Of a stretch of 64,000 nt of DNA, positions 1 to 10,900 are shown one piece after another. Source of the stretch: Magnetococcus marinus MC-1 (lineage in GTDB: Bacteria; Pseudomonadota; Magnetococcia; Magnetococcales; Magnetococcaceae); the NCBI RefSeq assembly GCF_000014865.1, contig NC_008576.1, positions 959,501 through 1,023,500 of the forward strand, read 5' to 3'. Every line of letters begins with the position of its first letter. The first letter of the stretch is position 1. Made by a program: the position numbers and the translations under genes. Below the pieces are notes generated by a model. It saw nothing but the letters and a program-made list of their open reading frames with translations, had not been told where the DNA came from and ran no database searches.

Positions 1-2
1 CT

Positions 3-404
3 GCCATTCCCGAGGTGGAGGTGGAGCAGGGGGGGCTGCTGCGCCTCATTGCCGGGCGGGTGGCGGGTCAGCAGGGGCCCGTTAGCGGCATTGATACAGA
101 TCCGCTGTTGGTCGATGTTCGTTTGCAGGGTGGTGCGGTGATACTGCCCATCCCTATTGGACATTGTGCTTTTGTGCTGGTCTATGGGGGGAGTATGCAG
201 ATAGCGGCTCAACGGGTTGACCAGGATGCCTTGGCGATTCTGGCTGAGGGCGATCATGTCAGGTTGTCGGGTTTAGGGGGGGCTTTGGTGGTGGCGGGCC
301 AACCCCTTGGCGAGCCCATTGCGCGCCATGGTCCCTTTGTTATGAATACGCACCAGGAGATTCAGCAAGCGGTGCAGGATTATGAAACGGGTAACTTTCT
401 TTAG
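3..404 (+). CDS. Pirin family protein, C-terminal part (5' end outside window)
   Basis: The reading frame is open from the left edge of the window, so the gene starts upstream and only about 133 C-terminal residues are visible. The segment matches the pirin C-terminal cupin (Pirin_C). It ends with the characteristic GEPIARHGPFVMNT stretch followed by a short helix (EIQQAVQDYETG) and a terminal NFL. Pirins are double-cupin proteins; the metal-binding histidines sit in the N-terminal cupin, which is not visible, so activity cannot be judged. Some bacterial members have quercetin dioxygenase activity, but most have no known role. The call to family is firm; the substrate is unknown. Confidence 0.85.
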   Translation, partial: AIPEVEVEQGGLLRLIAGRVAGQQGPVSGIDTDPLLVDVRLQGGAVILPIPIGHCAFVLVYGGSMQIAAQRVDQDALAILAEGDHVRLSGLGGALVVAGQPLGEPIARHGPFVMNTHQEIQQAVQDYETGNFL

Positions 405-585
405 CGGGGGTGAGGCTCATGGTGGGTGAGCAGCCATCGCTGCTGGCGAGGGGGGAGAAGCGATGGCGGTGTGATTTTTTAGAAGATGACACAAAGGGGG
501 CTGGACAACCCTGTTCGAGAAGTTTTAAGCGCCGTGAGAAGAGGGTTGAGCAACATGGTCTGCTCTCGTCCAAGGGTAGACCTGA

Positions 586-969
586 CTAAGTATCTGGTGG
601 TGATTTTGAGATGAGTTTATCAATACAGGCCATTAAGTCATCGGCATCAATGGGTTTTCGCAGTGTGGCATCAACGCCCAGCAATTTGGCGGCGGTCAGA
701 TAATCAAGTTGCGGTTCGGAACCCCCGCTTGAGATGGCGATGATCTTTAGGTAGGGCCAGCGCTGCTTGGCCTCTTTGATGGTCTGTAGCCCCTCTTTAA
801 CAGGCATTATGATGTCTGTGATGATCACATCAAAGTGGTTATGCTCCATTAAACGGATGCCAACCTCACCATTGGGTGCCTGAAAGACATTAAAATGGTG
901 TGCTTCCAGGATGATTGTAATTGATTCTTGGACAATAAAATCATCCTCAATAATGAGTGCCTCTCTCAT
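586..969 (-). CDS. Single-domain response regulator (REC, CheY-like)
   Basis: A 127-residue protein that is only a receiver domain. The acidic pair is E8/D9/D10, the phospho-acceptor is D52 (in TDIIMP), the switch serine is S80 (AISSGG) and the invariant lysine is K105 (RKP). There is no output domain, so it probably works like CheY or Spo0F by binding a partner or relaying phosphate. No cognate kinase gene is adjacent; the nearest is the orphan hybrid kinase at 14870-18175, and a link between the two is only a guess. The start is the only ATG before REDALI-type residues and gives a normal REC N-terminus (MREALIIEDD). Confidence 0.92.
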   Translation of the reverse strand: MREALIIEDDFIVQESITIILEAHHFNVFQAPNGEVGIRLMEHNHFDVIITDIIMPVKEGLQTIKEAKQRWPYLKIIAISSGGSEPQLDYLTAAKLLGVDATLRKPIDADDLMACIDKLISKSPPDT

Positions 970-1118
970 GATGATCCCCTTTATAGATAATCAAATGGAT
1001 CCTGAACCCTTGTGATCGGTTATGGCATATGCTCAAAACGGAGGGCAATACAAAGCGGCCATTTTTAATGAATCAATTATAAGGCACCATTCAACCCATA
1101 TGCAACAAACGCTTGGGT

Positions 1119-1436
1119 TTATTTAAAACGGCTGACCCTTTGCTGCTCCTGGTAGGGGCTGTGCTCCTTGAACAGTTGAAGCGCTTCATCAACACCATGA
1201 ATCTGTGATAACCGTTCGGCCAGCATCAGCAGATGTGCCCGGTAGCTGCAATTTTCTCCCGTACATGGGTCGCATCGGGTTACGGTTTGATTATCCGAGG
1301 TTAATTTGGGGATCGCATCAAACACACTTGCCAGTGCAATAAAAGCATCCCGGTCAGATTGATGCTCCTGCATGATTCTGATGAGCTCCAGTTTGAAAGA
1401 GACAATGGCCTTTTGCTCATTATGGCAGATTTCCAT
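1119..1436 (-). CDS. Small hypothetical protein with a Cys-rich loop
   Basis: A 105-residue soluble protein that I do not recognise. It is mostly predicted helical. A central segment CDPCTGENC provides three cysteines in eight residues and could bind metal or form a disulfide. It lies on the same strand as the response regulator 150 bases downstream, so the two might be co-transcribed, but each could have its own promoter. No signal peptide or membrane segment is visible. The coding call rests on length, sensible composition and a clean start, and is moderate. Confidence 0.55.
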   Translation of the reverse strand: MEICHNEQKAIVSFKLELIRIMQEHQSDRDAFIALASVFDAIPKLTSDNQTVTRCDPCTGENCSYRAHLLMLAERLSQIHGVDEALQLFKEHSPYQEQQRVSRFK

Positions 1437-1996
1437 GGGCAGATTCCTTTAGGTGGACGCATGGATGTTGTTGGGGAATCTTACATATTATGTCACGAAA
1501 AACGCAAAAAAGTTAGCTCTATACAGAAATATACTTTATGCGTTCGCCAAGCGCTTTGCAGCCGCTGTATCTGTTGATCCCGGTTCAAGGACCAGCTTCA
1601 CGGCTTTTGTCTGGAACGCCGGTGGGTACAATGGTTACGCCGACATAGGTTCTCCCCCTTTTGTCCGTATCTTAAACGACAGTGTCACTTCAATCCGCCT
1701 ATGTAGGCCAAGAGAGGCCAACGGTTATCCCGCTGGGTATGTCTCGATTCCTGCTCGCCCAAAGCCAGCCGTTACCTGCTAAGTAACAACCAACAACAGC
1801 CAGAAATCATGGCGGTGTGTCGCCATTCGCCAGCAAAACCAGGGGGAGATTGCGCACTATTGTCATTCCAAATCCGTGTATGCGCACCAACCATGGCCCA
1901 GATGGATTTGTTGTGAATGTTCTCCGTTGCATGGCTTATAGGCGTGCTTGGAAGAGAGGGGTTCAAATGCAAATCTATGATTCTCAAACTATCTCG
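1437..1996. other. Intergenic stretch with no convincing gene
   Basis: Several short overlapping frames exist on both strands, but their translations are low-complexity mixtures with no family resemblance or ribosome-binding sites. I see no RNA gene. The right end leads into the candidate promoter for the secretion operon. Confidence 0.5.
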
Positions 1997-2024
1997 TTGA
2001 TGCAACACAATACATGTGTATGAT
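1997..2024 (+). promoter_or_regulatory. Candidate sigma-70 promoter for the IalB-TpsB-TpsA operon
   Basis: TTGATG at 1997-2002 and TATGAT at 2019-2024 are separated by 16 bases. TATGAT matches the -10 consensus at five of six positions and TTGATG the -35 at four of six. It lies about 65 bases upstream of the IalB start. Found by eye, so tentative. Confidence 0.4.
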
Positions 2025-2089
2025 AAGGTCGGGCAAAGTGGGTGAGAATGAATTAAATGTGTGCAAAAAAGTTGGAAAGGTGTTTATAC

Positions 2090-2620
2090 ATGCAGCGTTT
2101 TGTTAATGGATTTGTCTTCTCAGTTATGCTTCTTGGCATGGTTCTTTTGGCAGAACCTGTGTATGCCCAGGCAACCTTTAGCCGCTCGCAAGCCTACAAA
2201 GATTGGCTGTTGCAGTGTTTTGAAGTGCCTGTGGCGGGGCAAAAGGCTGAGGAGCGCTGCACCTTGACCCAGAATGTGGGCACCCAAAAGGTTAAGCGTA
2301 TTGCCAGTCTTTCTCTGATCAAGGGCGGTGAGGGTCGTAAAGAGTCCTTTCTGCGGCTAATTTTGCCTTTGGAAATGTACTTGGGAGAAAAAGTAACCAT
2401 GGTGGTGGATGAGGAGAGTGCCAAACCAGAAATACTGGAGTGGCTAACCTGCGTTACAGATGGCTGTCTTGCGGAGTTGAAAATGACCAAACCCCTACTG
2501 CAAAAATTGGAGAAGGGCACTGCGTTAAACTTTAATGCAAGCCTTTACAATGGTCGTCGTAAGTTGGCCATGAAATTTAGCCTGCTGGGCTTTACCGATG
2601 GGAACAAACAGGTCCAATAG
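2090..2620 (+). CDS. Invasion-associated locus B (IalB) family periplasmic protein
   Basis: A secreted protein of 176 residues. I chose ATG 2090 because GGAAAGG lies at 2074-2080 with good spacing, and because it starts directly with a signal peptide (MQRFVNGF, then a hydrophobic core ending PVYAQA). The mature part has the IalB pattern: F-S-R-S-Q-A-Y-K-D-W near the start, then cysteine pairs (LLQCFEV, EERCTL, WLTCVTDGC) that probably form disulfides, and a MVVDEE/ALNFNASL-type second half. IalB proteins were named for a Bartonella invasion locus but are widespread in alphaproteobacteria, and their molecular role is unclear. It stands first in an apparent operon with the two-partner secretion genes, 52 bases before the transporter. 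A role as periplasmic helper for the exoprotein is my inference. Confidence 0.8.
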   Translation: MQRFVNGFVFSVMLLGMVLLAEPVYAQATFSRSQAYKDWLLQCFEVPVAGQKAEERCTLTQNVGTQKVKRIASLSLIKGGEGRKESFLRLILPLEMYLGEKVTMVVDEESAKPEILEWLTCVTDGCLAELKMTKPLLQKLEKGTALNFNASLYNGRRKLAMKFSLLGFTDGNKQVQ

Positions 2621-2672
2621 GTTCCCTGTCTTACACGGTTACTTCCCCCCCTCTTTTAGAGTAGTTGATACG

Positions 2673-4946
2673 ATGCTTTTACAGACAACCCCTCTCTCTG
2701 TTGTGCGCCAAGCTGGTTTCGCCCAATTTGTAAAAAAATGTGTGGTGGGAGGTTTGGTGATCAGCGCATCGAGTCTATGGGTGACGCAGGCCCATGCCTT
2801 GTCCGATCCTGTGCAAAGCCTCTCCATGGTGGAGCGGGTTATGGATGAGGACGGCTTGCCCCGTGCGTTTGATCTCACTCTGCACGGTATTGATTACAAT
2901 AAAGAGAGCTACGTGTGGTCAATCTCTGCGCAGGGTGCCCATGGTAAGGCCAGCGTGGTGCAAAATGGCTCTGCGGTTAAGGTGGATTATCAGCCAGAGC
3001 CCAACTGGCACGGCAACGATGAATTTACCGTGCAGCTTGCCGATGGTCGGGGTGGGGCGAGTGAGGTGTTGGTCAAGGTGGTGGTGGAACCCACCAACGA
3101 TGCTCCGGTAAATAAAAAGCCTCCGCAGATTATTGGGCATGCGATTATTGGCAGTATCCTGACCGCGCGCATGGGGGAGTGGGATGATAGTATTGACGGG
3201 GAAAAGGGCGATTTTTTCTACTCCTATCAGTGGATGCGCGCAAAAGATGCCAACAGTACCGAGTTGGCCGATATGGTTGCCATCGAGGGGGCAACCGAGC
3301 AGACCTATCAGGTAACAAAGGCCGATAACCATCTTTATCTGGCGGTGGAAGTGACGGCCCATGATCGCAGCAGTGGCGAATCGGTCCCCTTACAGACCTC
3401 GGCGATGAGCCTGCCTGACAAGGTGGGTAACTATGCCCCGGTGATTGGTCTGGCCCCCCTGAAAGAGCTGGAAGAGACTTTTTTGGTTAAAGCGTTTGAG
3501 TTTGTGGGCAATAAAAGTTTCACCACCGAAGAGCTCAATAATGCCTTGGCCGATTACACCGACCGCGAGCTTGGCATAACCAAGCTCAAGGAGGTTACCG
3601 CCGAGGTGACCAAATTTTACCGCCAAAAAGAGAGTATTCTGGCCAGCGCCTATCTGCCAAAACAGGAGATTGGCAACGGTACCGTCAAGATTAAGATTGT
3701 TGAGGCCGAGGTCGACCAGATTACCGTGGCCGGTAACAAATCTTACAATGCATCCTACCTGAAGAAAATCATGGAGAAAGCGGCCCGTAATTCTCCTCTT
3801 AAAAGTGATGATATCGAGCGTGGTTTGCTGACCCTTAACACCTTGCCGGCACTCTCGGCCCGCTCCGTCTTGCAAAAAGGTGGAAAACCCGGTACGGCCA
3901 GTGTCAATGTGCAGGTGGAGGAGAGCAAGCCCTTTGGTGTGAGCGTGGAATATAACAACCACGGCTCGACATCGGTCAGCCGTGAACGTTATCAAACCAC
4001 TTTGAGTTGGGACAATATTATGGGCTCGGGTGCCCAAGCCACGGCAGCTGTGCTGGTGGGGGAAACGCCCAAAGATCTGGCCTATAAAACCCTGGATATA
4101 CAGGCACCCGTTGGCTACTACGGTACCAAGTTGGGGGTCTCTTATAGCACGGGTAACTATGACGTCACGCAGGTCTTCTCTGACTTGGGCATCAAAGGTG
4201 AGAGTACCACAGGTAAAATCTATGTGCAGCACCCCTTTGTGCTGCGGCGTAACCTCTCTCTGTATGGGGAGGTGGGTGTGGAAGGTAAGAACGCGCCCTT
4301 CTACCTGTTAGGGACGCTTAACAGCAAAGACCGGGTGCGCATTGCCTACGCCCAGGTGGACAGCACCTTTGATCTGCTCGGGGGTAGCAATACCATCTCG
4401 GCAAATGTAACCCAGGGTTTGGGGGCGATGTTAGGGGGTAGTCCAAACGGGACAAAAACCAGCCGTACCGGTGCGGATAACCAATTCTCTCGTTTGCAAC
4501 TGACCTATGCCCATAACCGTCAGCTTCATGAAAAATATAGCTTTTATGGTACGGGAACGTGGCAGGCTGCCGATGATAGCTTGGTTTCGAGCGAAGAGTT
4601 TCAAATTGGTGGTCAGGACTCCGTACGGGGGCATACCTCTGGTGCTGAGAGTGGCGATAATGGTTACCGAACCAGCTTTGAGCTCCGTTACACCGATCCT
4701 GCCGCCACCGTTCCATATATGATCTACAGCTTCTTGGATCATGGCTATGTACGACGTAAAGAGCCCTTGATCAACCAGGAGAAGTCGGCCTTTCTTACCG
4801 GCTATGGTGTTGGTGCCATGCTCAACTACACCAAGTTTGGTGTGACAGGTTCCATGAATCTGGATATGGGGTGGCCCATTTATCCCGCAGTTAACACCCT
4901 GAAAGAGAGCCCTGTTGTAAGTCTCTCTACCTCGATCACCTATTAA
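2673..4946 (+). CDS. TpsB outer-membrane transporter (FhaC/ShlB family) with N-terminal cadherin-like and Ig-like domains
   Basis: This is the pore of a two-partner secretion system; it exports the TpsA product encoded just downstream. ATG 2673 gives a protein of 757 residues that begins with a signal peptide ending near QAHA, and it avoids overlap with ialB. The order of domains is: a cadherin-like domain at roughly residues 35-150 (NWHGNDEF...NDAPV); an Ig-like repeat at roughly 150-255 (GSILTA, YQWMR, TYQVTKAD); a POTRA domain at about 270-350 (FEFVGNKSFTTEEL); a second POTRA-like part; then the 16-strand barrel to the C-terminal end SLSTSITY. The VRGH-type motif in loop 6 is visible as SVRGH. 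Ordinary TpsB proteins are about 560 residues. The roughly 220-residue extra N-terminal part is unusual and would sit in the periplasm. The downstream gene begins 11 bases later. Confidence 0.9.
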   Translation: MLLQTTPLSVVRQAGFAQFVKKCVVGGLVISASSLWVTQAHALSDPVQSLSMVERVMDEDGLPRAFDLTLHGIDYNKESYVWSISAQGAHGKASVVQNGSAVKVDYQPEPNWHGNDEFTVQLADGRGGASEVLVKVVVEPTNDAPVNKKPPQIIGHAIIGSILTARMGEWDDSIDGEKGDFFYSYQWMRAKDANSTELADMVAIEGATEQTYQVTKADNHLYLAVEVTAHDRSSGESVPLQTSAMSLPDKVGNYAPVIGLAPLKELEETFLVKAFEFVGNKSFTTEELNNALADYTDRELGITKLKEVTAEVTKFYRQKESILASAYLPKQEIGNGTVKIKIVEAEVDQITVAGNKSYNASYLKKIMEKAARNSPLKSDDIERGLLTLNTLPALSARSVLQKGGKPGTASVNVQVEESKPFGVSVEYNNHGSTSVSRERYQTTLSWDNIMGSGAQATAAVLVGETPKDLAYKTLDIQAPVGYYGTKLGVSYSTGNYDVTQVFSDLGIKGESTTGKIYVQHPFVLRRNLSLYGEVGVEGKNAPFYLLGTLNSKDRVRIAYAQVDSTFDLLGGSNTISANVTQGLGAMLGGSPNGTKTSRTGADNQFSRLQLTYAHNRQLHEKYSFYGTGTWQAADDSLVSSEEFQIGGQDSVRGHTSGAESGDNGYRTSFELRYTDPAATVPYMIYSFLDHGYVRRKEPLINQEKSAFLTGYGVGAMLNYTKFGVTGSMNLDMGWPIYPAVNTLKESPVVSLSTSITY

Positions 4947-4957
4947 GGAGTGATGCC

Positions 4958-7900
4958 ATGAACAAATCCCAAGCAAAAGCGGCTTGTGTAAGTGCGCCTC
5001 TGGCATCCATCCCTGCTAAGAAGCTCTCTTTTTTGTGGCGCGGGGTGCCGGTCTGCCTGATCATGCTGAGTTTCCCCGGTCAGGCGCTGGCGGGCCCTTC
5101 GGGTGAGCAGGTGATTGCCGGTCAGGTAACGATTGACCGTAACCTAAACGATACCATTATCAATCAGGCTACCGATAAGGCGATTATCAACTGGAAAAAC
5201 TTTGATATTAATCCCAATGAATTGGTGAAGTTTATCCAACCGGATGTAGGCTCCATCGCCCTTAACCGGGTCGAGAGCAACTTGCCAACCAACATTTTGG
5301 GTCAGTTGCAGGCCAATGGGCGTCTGTTTATTCTTAACGCCAATGGTGTGATTTTTGGTCGTTCGGCGCAGGTGGATGTGGCCGGGCTGTTGGCCACCAC
5401 CTTGAGTATTAAGGATAATAACTTTCTTAGTGGTAAATATGCCTTTGAGAAGGTGCCTGGGCTCAAAGATGCTGCGGTGGAGAACAAGGGTGAGATCCAT
5501 ATCGGTGAAGGGGGTTTTGCCTTTTTGGTGGCCCCTGGGGTACGTAACGAAGGGTTGATTATTGCTAAGTTGGGCTCGGTTGCACTGGCCTCTGGCGATA
5601 AAATGACCATCGACTTCCACGGTGATGGTTTGGTTTCCTATGAAGTGACCGGCGCGGTGGCCGAAAAGGTATTGGGTGCCGATGGTCAACCATTAGAAGC
5701 CTTGGTTAGCAACACCGGGACCATTCAAGCCGATGGCGGCAATGTGGTGATGCAGGGCCACTCGGCGGGGGATGTCTTCTCTTCGGTGGTGAATAATGAG
5801 GGGATTATCCAGGCTCAATCTCTGCAAAAGAAGAATGGTAAAATCTATCTCGGTGGCGATGACGAGGGGGGAATCGTCAGCAACAGCGGGATTCTCGATG
5901 TCTCAGCGGCAGAACCCAATAGCGCTGGTGGCGAAGTGGTCATGACAGGCCACTTTGTGGGCAACGAAGGGGTGATCGAGGCCAAAGGCAGTGGTTCGGG
6001 CGATGGCGGGCAGGTCACGCTAATATCGGCCCAGCATACCCTGACTACCGTTAACAGCGTCATTGATGTCAGTGGCGGAGCCGACAGCGGTTCGGGTGGG
6101 GTGGTACAGATTCGCTCGGCCAACCGGGCCACCTTTGATGGGGTAGTGAAGGCAGATGCCGGGCAAAATGGCGGCGACGGCGGTTTGGTGGATGTCTCCA
6201 GTGAGGGTGAGGTGCAACTCATTGGTAAAGTGGTGGGCTTAGCCCCGCGTGGACGTAACGCCAAGTTGGTGATCGACCCTAAACATATTGAGATCAACGA
6301 TGCGGGCGGCGGGGCCTACAACAGCACCACCGTCCAGTTTGATGATAGCCAGAGTGGTACGACCGTCATTACCGCCGCCAGCATCAACGCCCAAGTGGCG
6401 GATGTGGTGTTGCAGGCCAACACGGATATTACCGTAACCACAGCCATTAACATTGCCAATGCGGGCACTGGGCTGACCTTACAGGCTGGGCGCTCCATTT
6501 TGATCAATGCCGACTTAACCACCAACAATGGTGTTGTCACGCTCACGGCGAACGATCATACCGCGCTGTCGGCAGATCGGGATGCCGGGGTAGCCAGTAT
6601 CGCCATGGCCAGCGGTACCACAATTAATGCCGGTAGTGCGGCGGTTAATATGACCATTGATGCCAGCGGTCACGGATTGATGGGAGATATTACCGCCTAC
6701 AACGTGACCAGCAGTGGCGCCGTAGCGCTGGACTCCGCAGGTTCGATCATCGTAAACGGTCCCAACTTTGCCAGTGGCTCCACATCTATCGGCCTGACAG
6801 CAGATAATGATGTCACGGTGGGGAGCGCCTTAACAACTGGCAGCCTGACCATTGCGGCGGGCCGTTCGGTGGCATTAAACAGCAATGTAACCACCACCAG
6901 CACCGTCAACATTAAGGCCAACGACTCGACCCAAACCTTGGCCAATCGGGGCAGCGGTGATGGGGCCATCAGCATGGCGGCAGGGACCACATTAAATGGT
7001 GGTAGCGCTGCCATAACCCTTACTGTGGACAGCACCAATGCCAGCACCGCAGGCGGTATTACCATTGATCTGGTGACCACCGACGGCAACCTGACCGTCA
7101 GTTCCCACGATGCCATTACCGAGATTGATGCAGACAGTGAAGTCGATCTACGTGGTGATATTTTAAGTTTGACCACGACCGATACCAACGGTGCCTACAT
7201 CGGTGCCCCAGGGACCTCTACCACCGATTATCTGGAGGTGCATGCGAAAACCCGCGTGGATGTGACCACAAACAACGGGTCTGTTGCCCTTGCCAGTCCC
7301 GGTTATCTCAGTGGTACGGTGGATTGGTTTGGGGCGGCTCCCACCGATGATATCGGCACCACCGATATTGACGAGAGTAAGATTGTTAATCTTAATCTCG
7401 GTACGGTCAATGTGGGTACGGCTACCTTCATGTTGGTGGTAACCGATGGTGGCATTCTGGATGGCTTGGCCGGAACAGGCACCAACATTACGGCCGGTTC
7501 GGCCAATCTAACCACCAATGGCGGTGAGTCGGTGGTGGCCGGGGCCATTGTGTTGGGTAACGATGGTACCCGTGGTGGTAGCATTGGTGATGCAACCCAT
7601 GCCCTTAAAACCGAGCTGGGTATTCTGACCGCCTCATCCAGCAATGGCAGTGTCTATATTGATGAAGCCTCAGGCATCTTAATCAATAGCATTAACGCCA
7701 ATCAAAAAGGGGTTACTGCCAAGGTAAATAGCAGTTATGCCGTTGTGGTTACTACCCTGGATGGCCAGACGGAGACCGGCACCAACAACGTTACCGTAAC
7801 GGCTGCGGGTGATATTATTATTGGAACGGCCAGTGCGACCTCAACCGTTACCTTAACCAGCACAGCGGGCAATATTTATGATAACAATGACGCCACAAAT

Positions 7901-10900
7901 AATATCCTAGCCAAAAATGTGGTGCTCAATGCTGGTTTGAACATGGGGCTTAGCGGCGATGTGCTCGAACTAACCACTGAAAGTGCCACGCTAACCGCCA
8001 CCAATGGTGGGGTATATTTTGCTATGGGTGTGCCCAGCACCGTAGCCAGCGTAACGGCGGGTGGTGGTCATGATGTGGTGATTAATGCCTCCGATGGGGT
8101 GTTGTCGCTGGGCATGGTTTCTGCGGTGGGTGGCAGTGTAACCATTGATGGCGGTACGGGTTCGATTTTGGATAATAATGGCGCAACCGCCAACATTATC
8201 GCCAACTCAGCTTCGATTAAGAGTGACAAGGGTGCCGGTACCGCATCGGATGCCTTAGAAACGACGGTTGACACGTTGGCTGTTGAGATTACCGGTTCTG
8301 GTAAATCTTTTTACATCGACGAGAGTGATGCCCTCACCAGCATAAATGCCAAAGTCAATAATGGTTCTACCAACCTGAACTTTACCGGTGGTTCCTTTGC
8401 CTTTAACGCAACCACAGGTGCCTTTTCCTCCACCGGTGTTGGGAGTGTAACTTTTGAAAATACAGGGGGTGGTGTTGCCATTGGTACGGTAACAGCGACC
8501 GGTGGTAGCGCGACCATTACCGCATCCACAGCCATCACCGATGCTACCTCTGCCATTACCGCCGATACGGTCGTGCTTACGGCAGGTACCAGCATTGGTG
8601 CCTCGGGTAGTACCATCAAATCCACAGCCACCACTCTGACCTATTTGGCTTCAGCAGGTAGCATCTATGCCCAAGAGAGTGATGGTGCCACCGTTAACGC
8701 AAAGGCGGTTGGTACGGGCAAGAATATTGAGTTTGCCACCACCACCGGCAACCTGACCATCGGTACGATTTCAGCCAAAGGCAGTGTTACCCTAACAGCC
8801 ACAGCGGGTTCTGTGCTCTCTGGAGGTACCAGCTCCTCGGCTACAGGTGCCACGGTGGTATTGAGTGCGGGAACAGCGATTGGCGCCAGTGGTGCCTCGG
8901 TTAATACGGTCGCGGCCAACCTCTCGGCAACGGCCAGCGCGGGTGGGGTCTATCTGAGCAACGCAGGTGATGTGACCCTAACCACAGCGGTGGCCACGGG
9001 GGCGGGGTTCCAGTTGAGTAACACCGGTGCATTGGTGCTTAATGGCGTAACCGCTGCGGGACAAGCGGTCTCCCTGACTGCCAGTGGCGCGATTACCGAT
9101 GGTAATGGCGCCACCAACAACATTAGCGCCGAGTCATTGACCCTTGTTGGTCTCTCCATCGGCAGTACGGCCACCAATGGCGCGGTGGATACCCAGGTTA
9201 ACAGCGTGACGGCCACCACCACATCCGGAGGGATCTATCTTAATGAGCTAGGTAGTGGTGGTTTGACAATAACCGCAGCAACCGCTGTGGGATCGGATGC
9301 CAACGTTTCTATTACCGGCGCGGGCGATATCGCCCTAGGTGTTATCACCGCCAAAGGGGATGATGTCACCCTGGTATCCGCTGGCAAAATTACCGATAAT
9401 AATGGTGCCGCCAACAACGTTACTGCCGATATTCTAAACGTTACCGGCCCCAATGGTGTAGAAGGGCTGGAGACCTCCATTACCCAACTCTCATCAACGG
9501 GCAGCACAGATATTGTTAATGCTGGGGCGATGGCCATTACCAAGGCATCGCTAGAGGGAGGTAGTAGCTCCTTTATTGCCGAGTCACTGACCATTCTAGA
9601 TATGGCAGGCGATACCGCAACCATCGCCAATAACACATCCCTAACCTTGCAAACCACCACGGGTAATATTGTCTTTTTAGACACCAATGACACCATCGTC
9701 GCCCAGGGCAGTGGTACGGTTACCATCAACGCGGGTACCACCGATAAGAGTGGTGCGGTAGCCATCATCGGCAATATTACCACCGCCAACCAAAACATCA
9801 GTATCACGGCGGATAGCCATATCACCATCGGTTTGCTCAATGCGGGGATCGGTGATGTCAGTGTCAGCTCCGATTATGGGGTGGTTTTGGATGGCAACAG
9901 CACCGCGGTGAACGTCATTGCGCGGAATTTTTCCCTGAGCGGTACCACGCCAACGGTGCGGCAGGCAGAACTGCACACCACCAACTCCATTGCCAATGCC
10001 CACGCCCATGATTCCGAGGTCGCGGCGAAGTTGACGTTGCTGGAGGCAAACACCGCAGCCATGGACATTATGTCAACGGCCGAGAGCACGGCGAACTACT
10101 CGTTGACGCTCGCCTCCAGTGCTTATGACACGGCACAAGCCGAAGTTGACCGTTTGGCCCCCATCGAAAACGGTTTAAAAATAACTACTTATGTGTTGGA
10201 TGGGGTTTCGATTGCGCTATCGACTGCGGCCTCTGCCATTGAGGTGGCTGCGGGTGCGGCTCAGGCTATTCCATTCTCCGGTGATGCTGGCTCCGAGGCG
10301 GCCGCTGCGGTGACCGGTTTGGCGGCAAACGTTGCAGGTATTGCGGCTTATGCGATCGGCATTGCCCACTCCGAAATTGCGGGTCAGTTGGATGATGCTG
10401 AGGATTTGGCCTTTAATAAAGATGCAGAAATGTATGCGGCTAAAAGCACATTGACCGATGCTATTGCCAACCACCAAGCCTACAAAGAGGCAACCTCCAT
10501 CAGTCAGGCCGCTTATGATGCGGCGGTCATCGAGCGTAACCATAATTGGCAGGTGGCTAGGCAGGCCGTGCTGGCTGAAGATGCCTCATCCACAGCTGGT
10601 ACGTTGGCACTACCCTTTGGTATTCAGATCTCGGGGCAGTTGGATGTGAATGCGGTCAACAGTGATGTGGTGCTAGCCATTACCGGCCCTGCCGTGCTCA
10701 ATTCCATGTCTGCAACCAAAACAGCAGGTACGGGGATCATGTCCATCACTGCCACCGATAATATCTCCGTGGTGGGAGCCTTGGTTGCCGATGACTACAT
10801 CCGCCTAGAGACCACCGGGCAGATTATCAATGGTAATGCCGGGCATAGCTTGACCGCCTCTAAATTTGTGGGTGTGGCTGGAACCGGTATTGGGGCCAGC

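Noticed and set aside
1453-1782. 109-codon frame near the small Cys gene
   Set aside because: Translation is mixed and lacks any motif; no start signal.
3390-4232. 280-codon minus-strand frame inside the TpsB gene
   Set aside because: It is antisense to a strongly supported coding region and has no family match.
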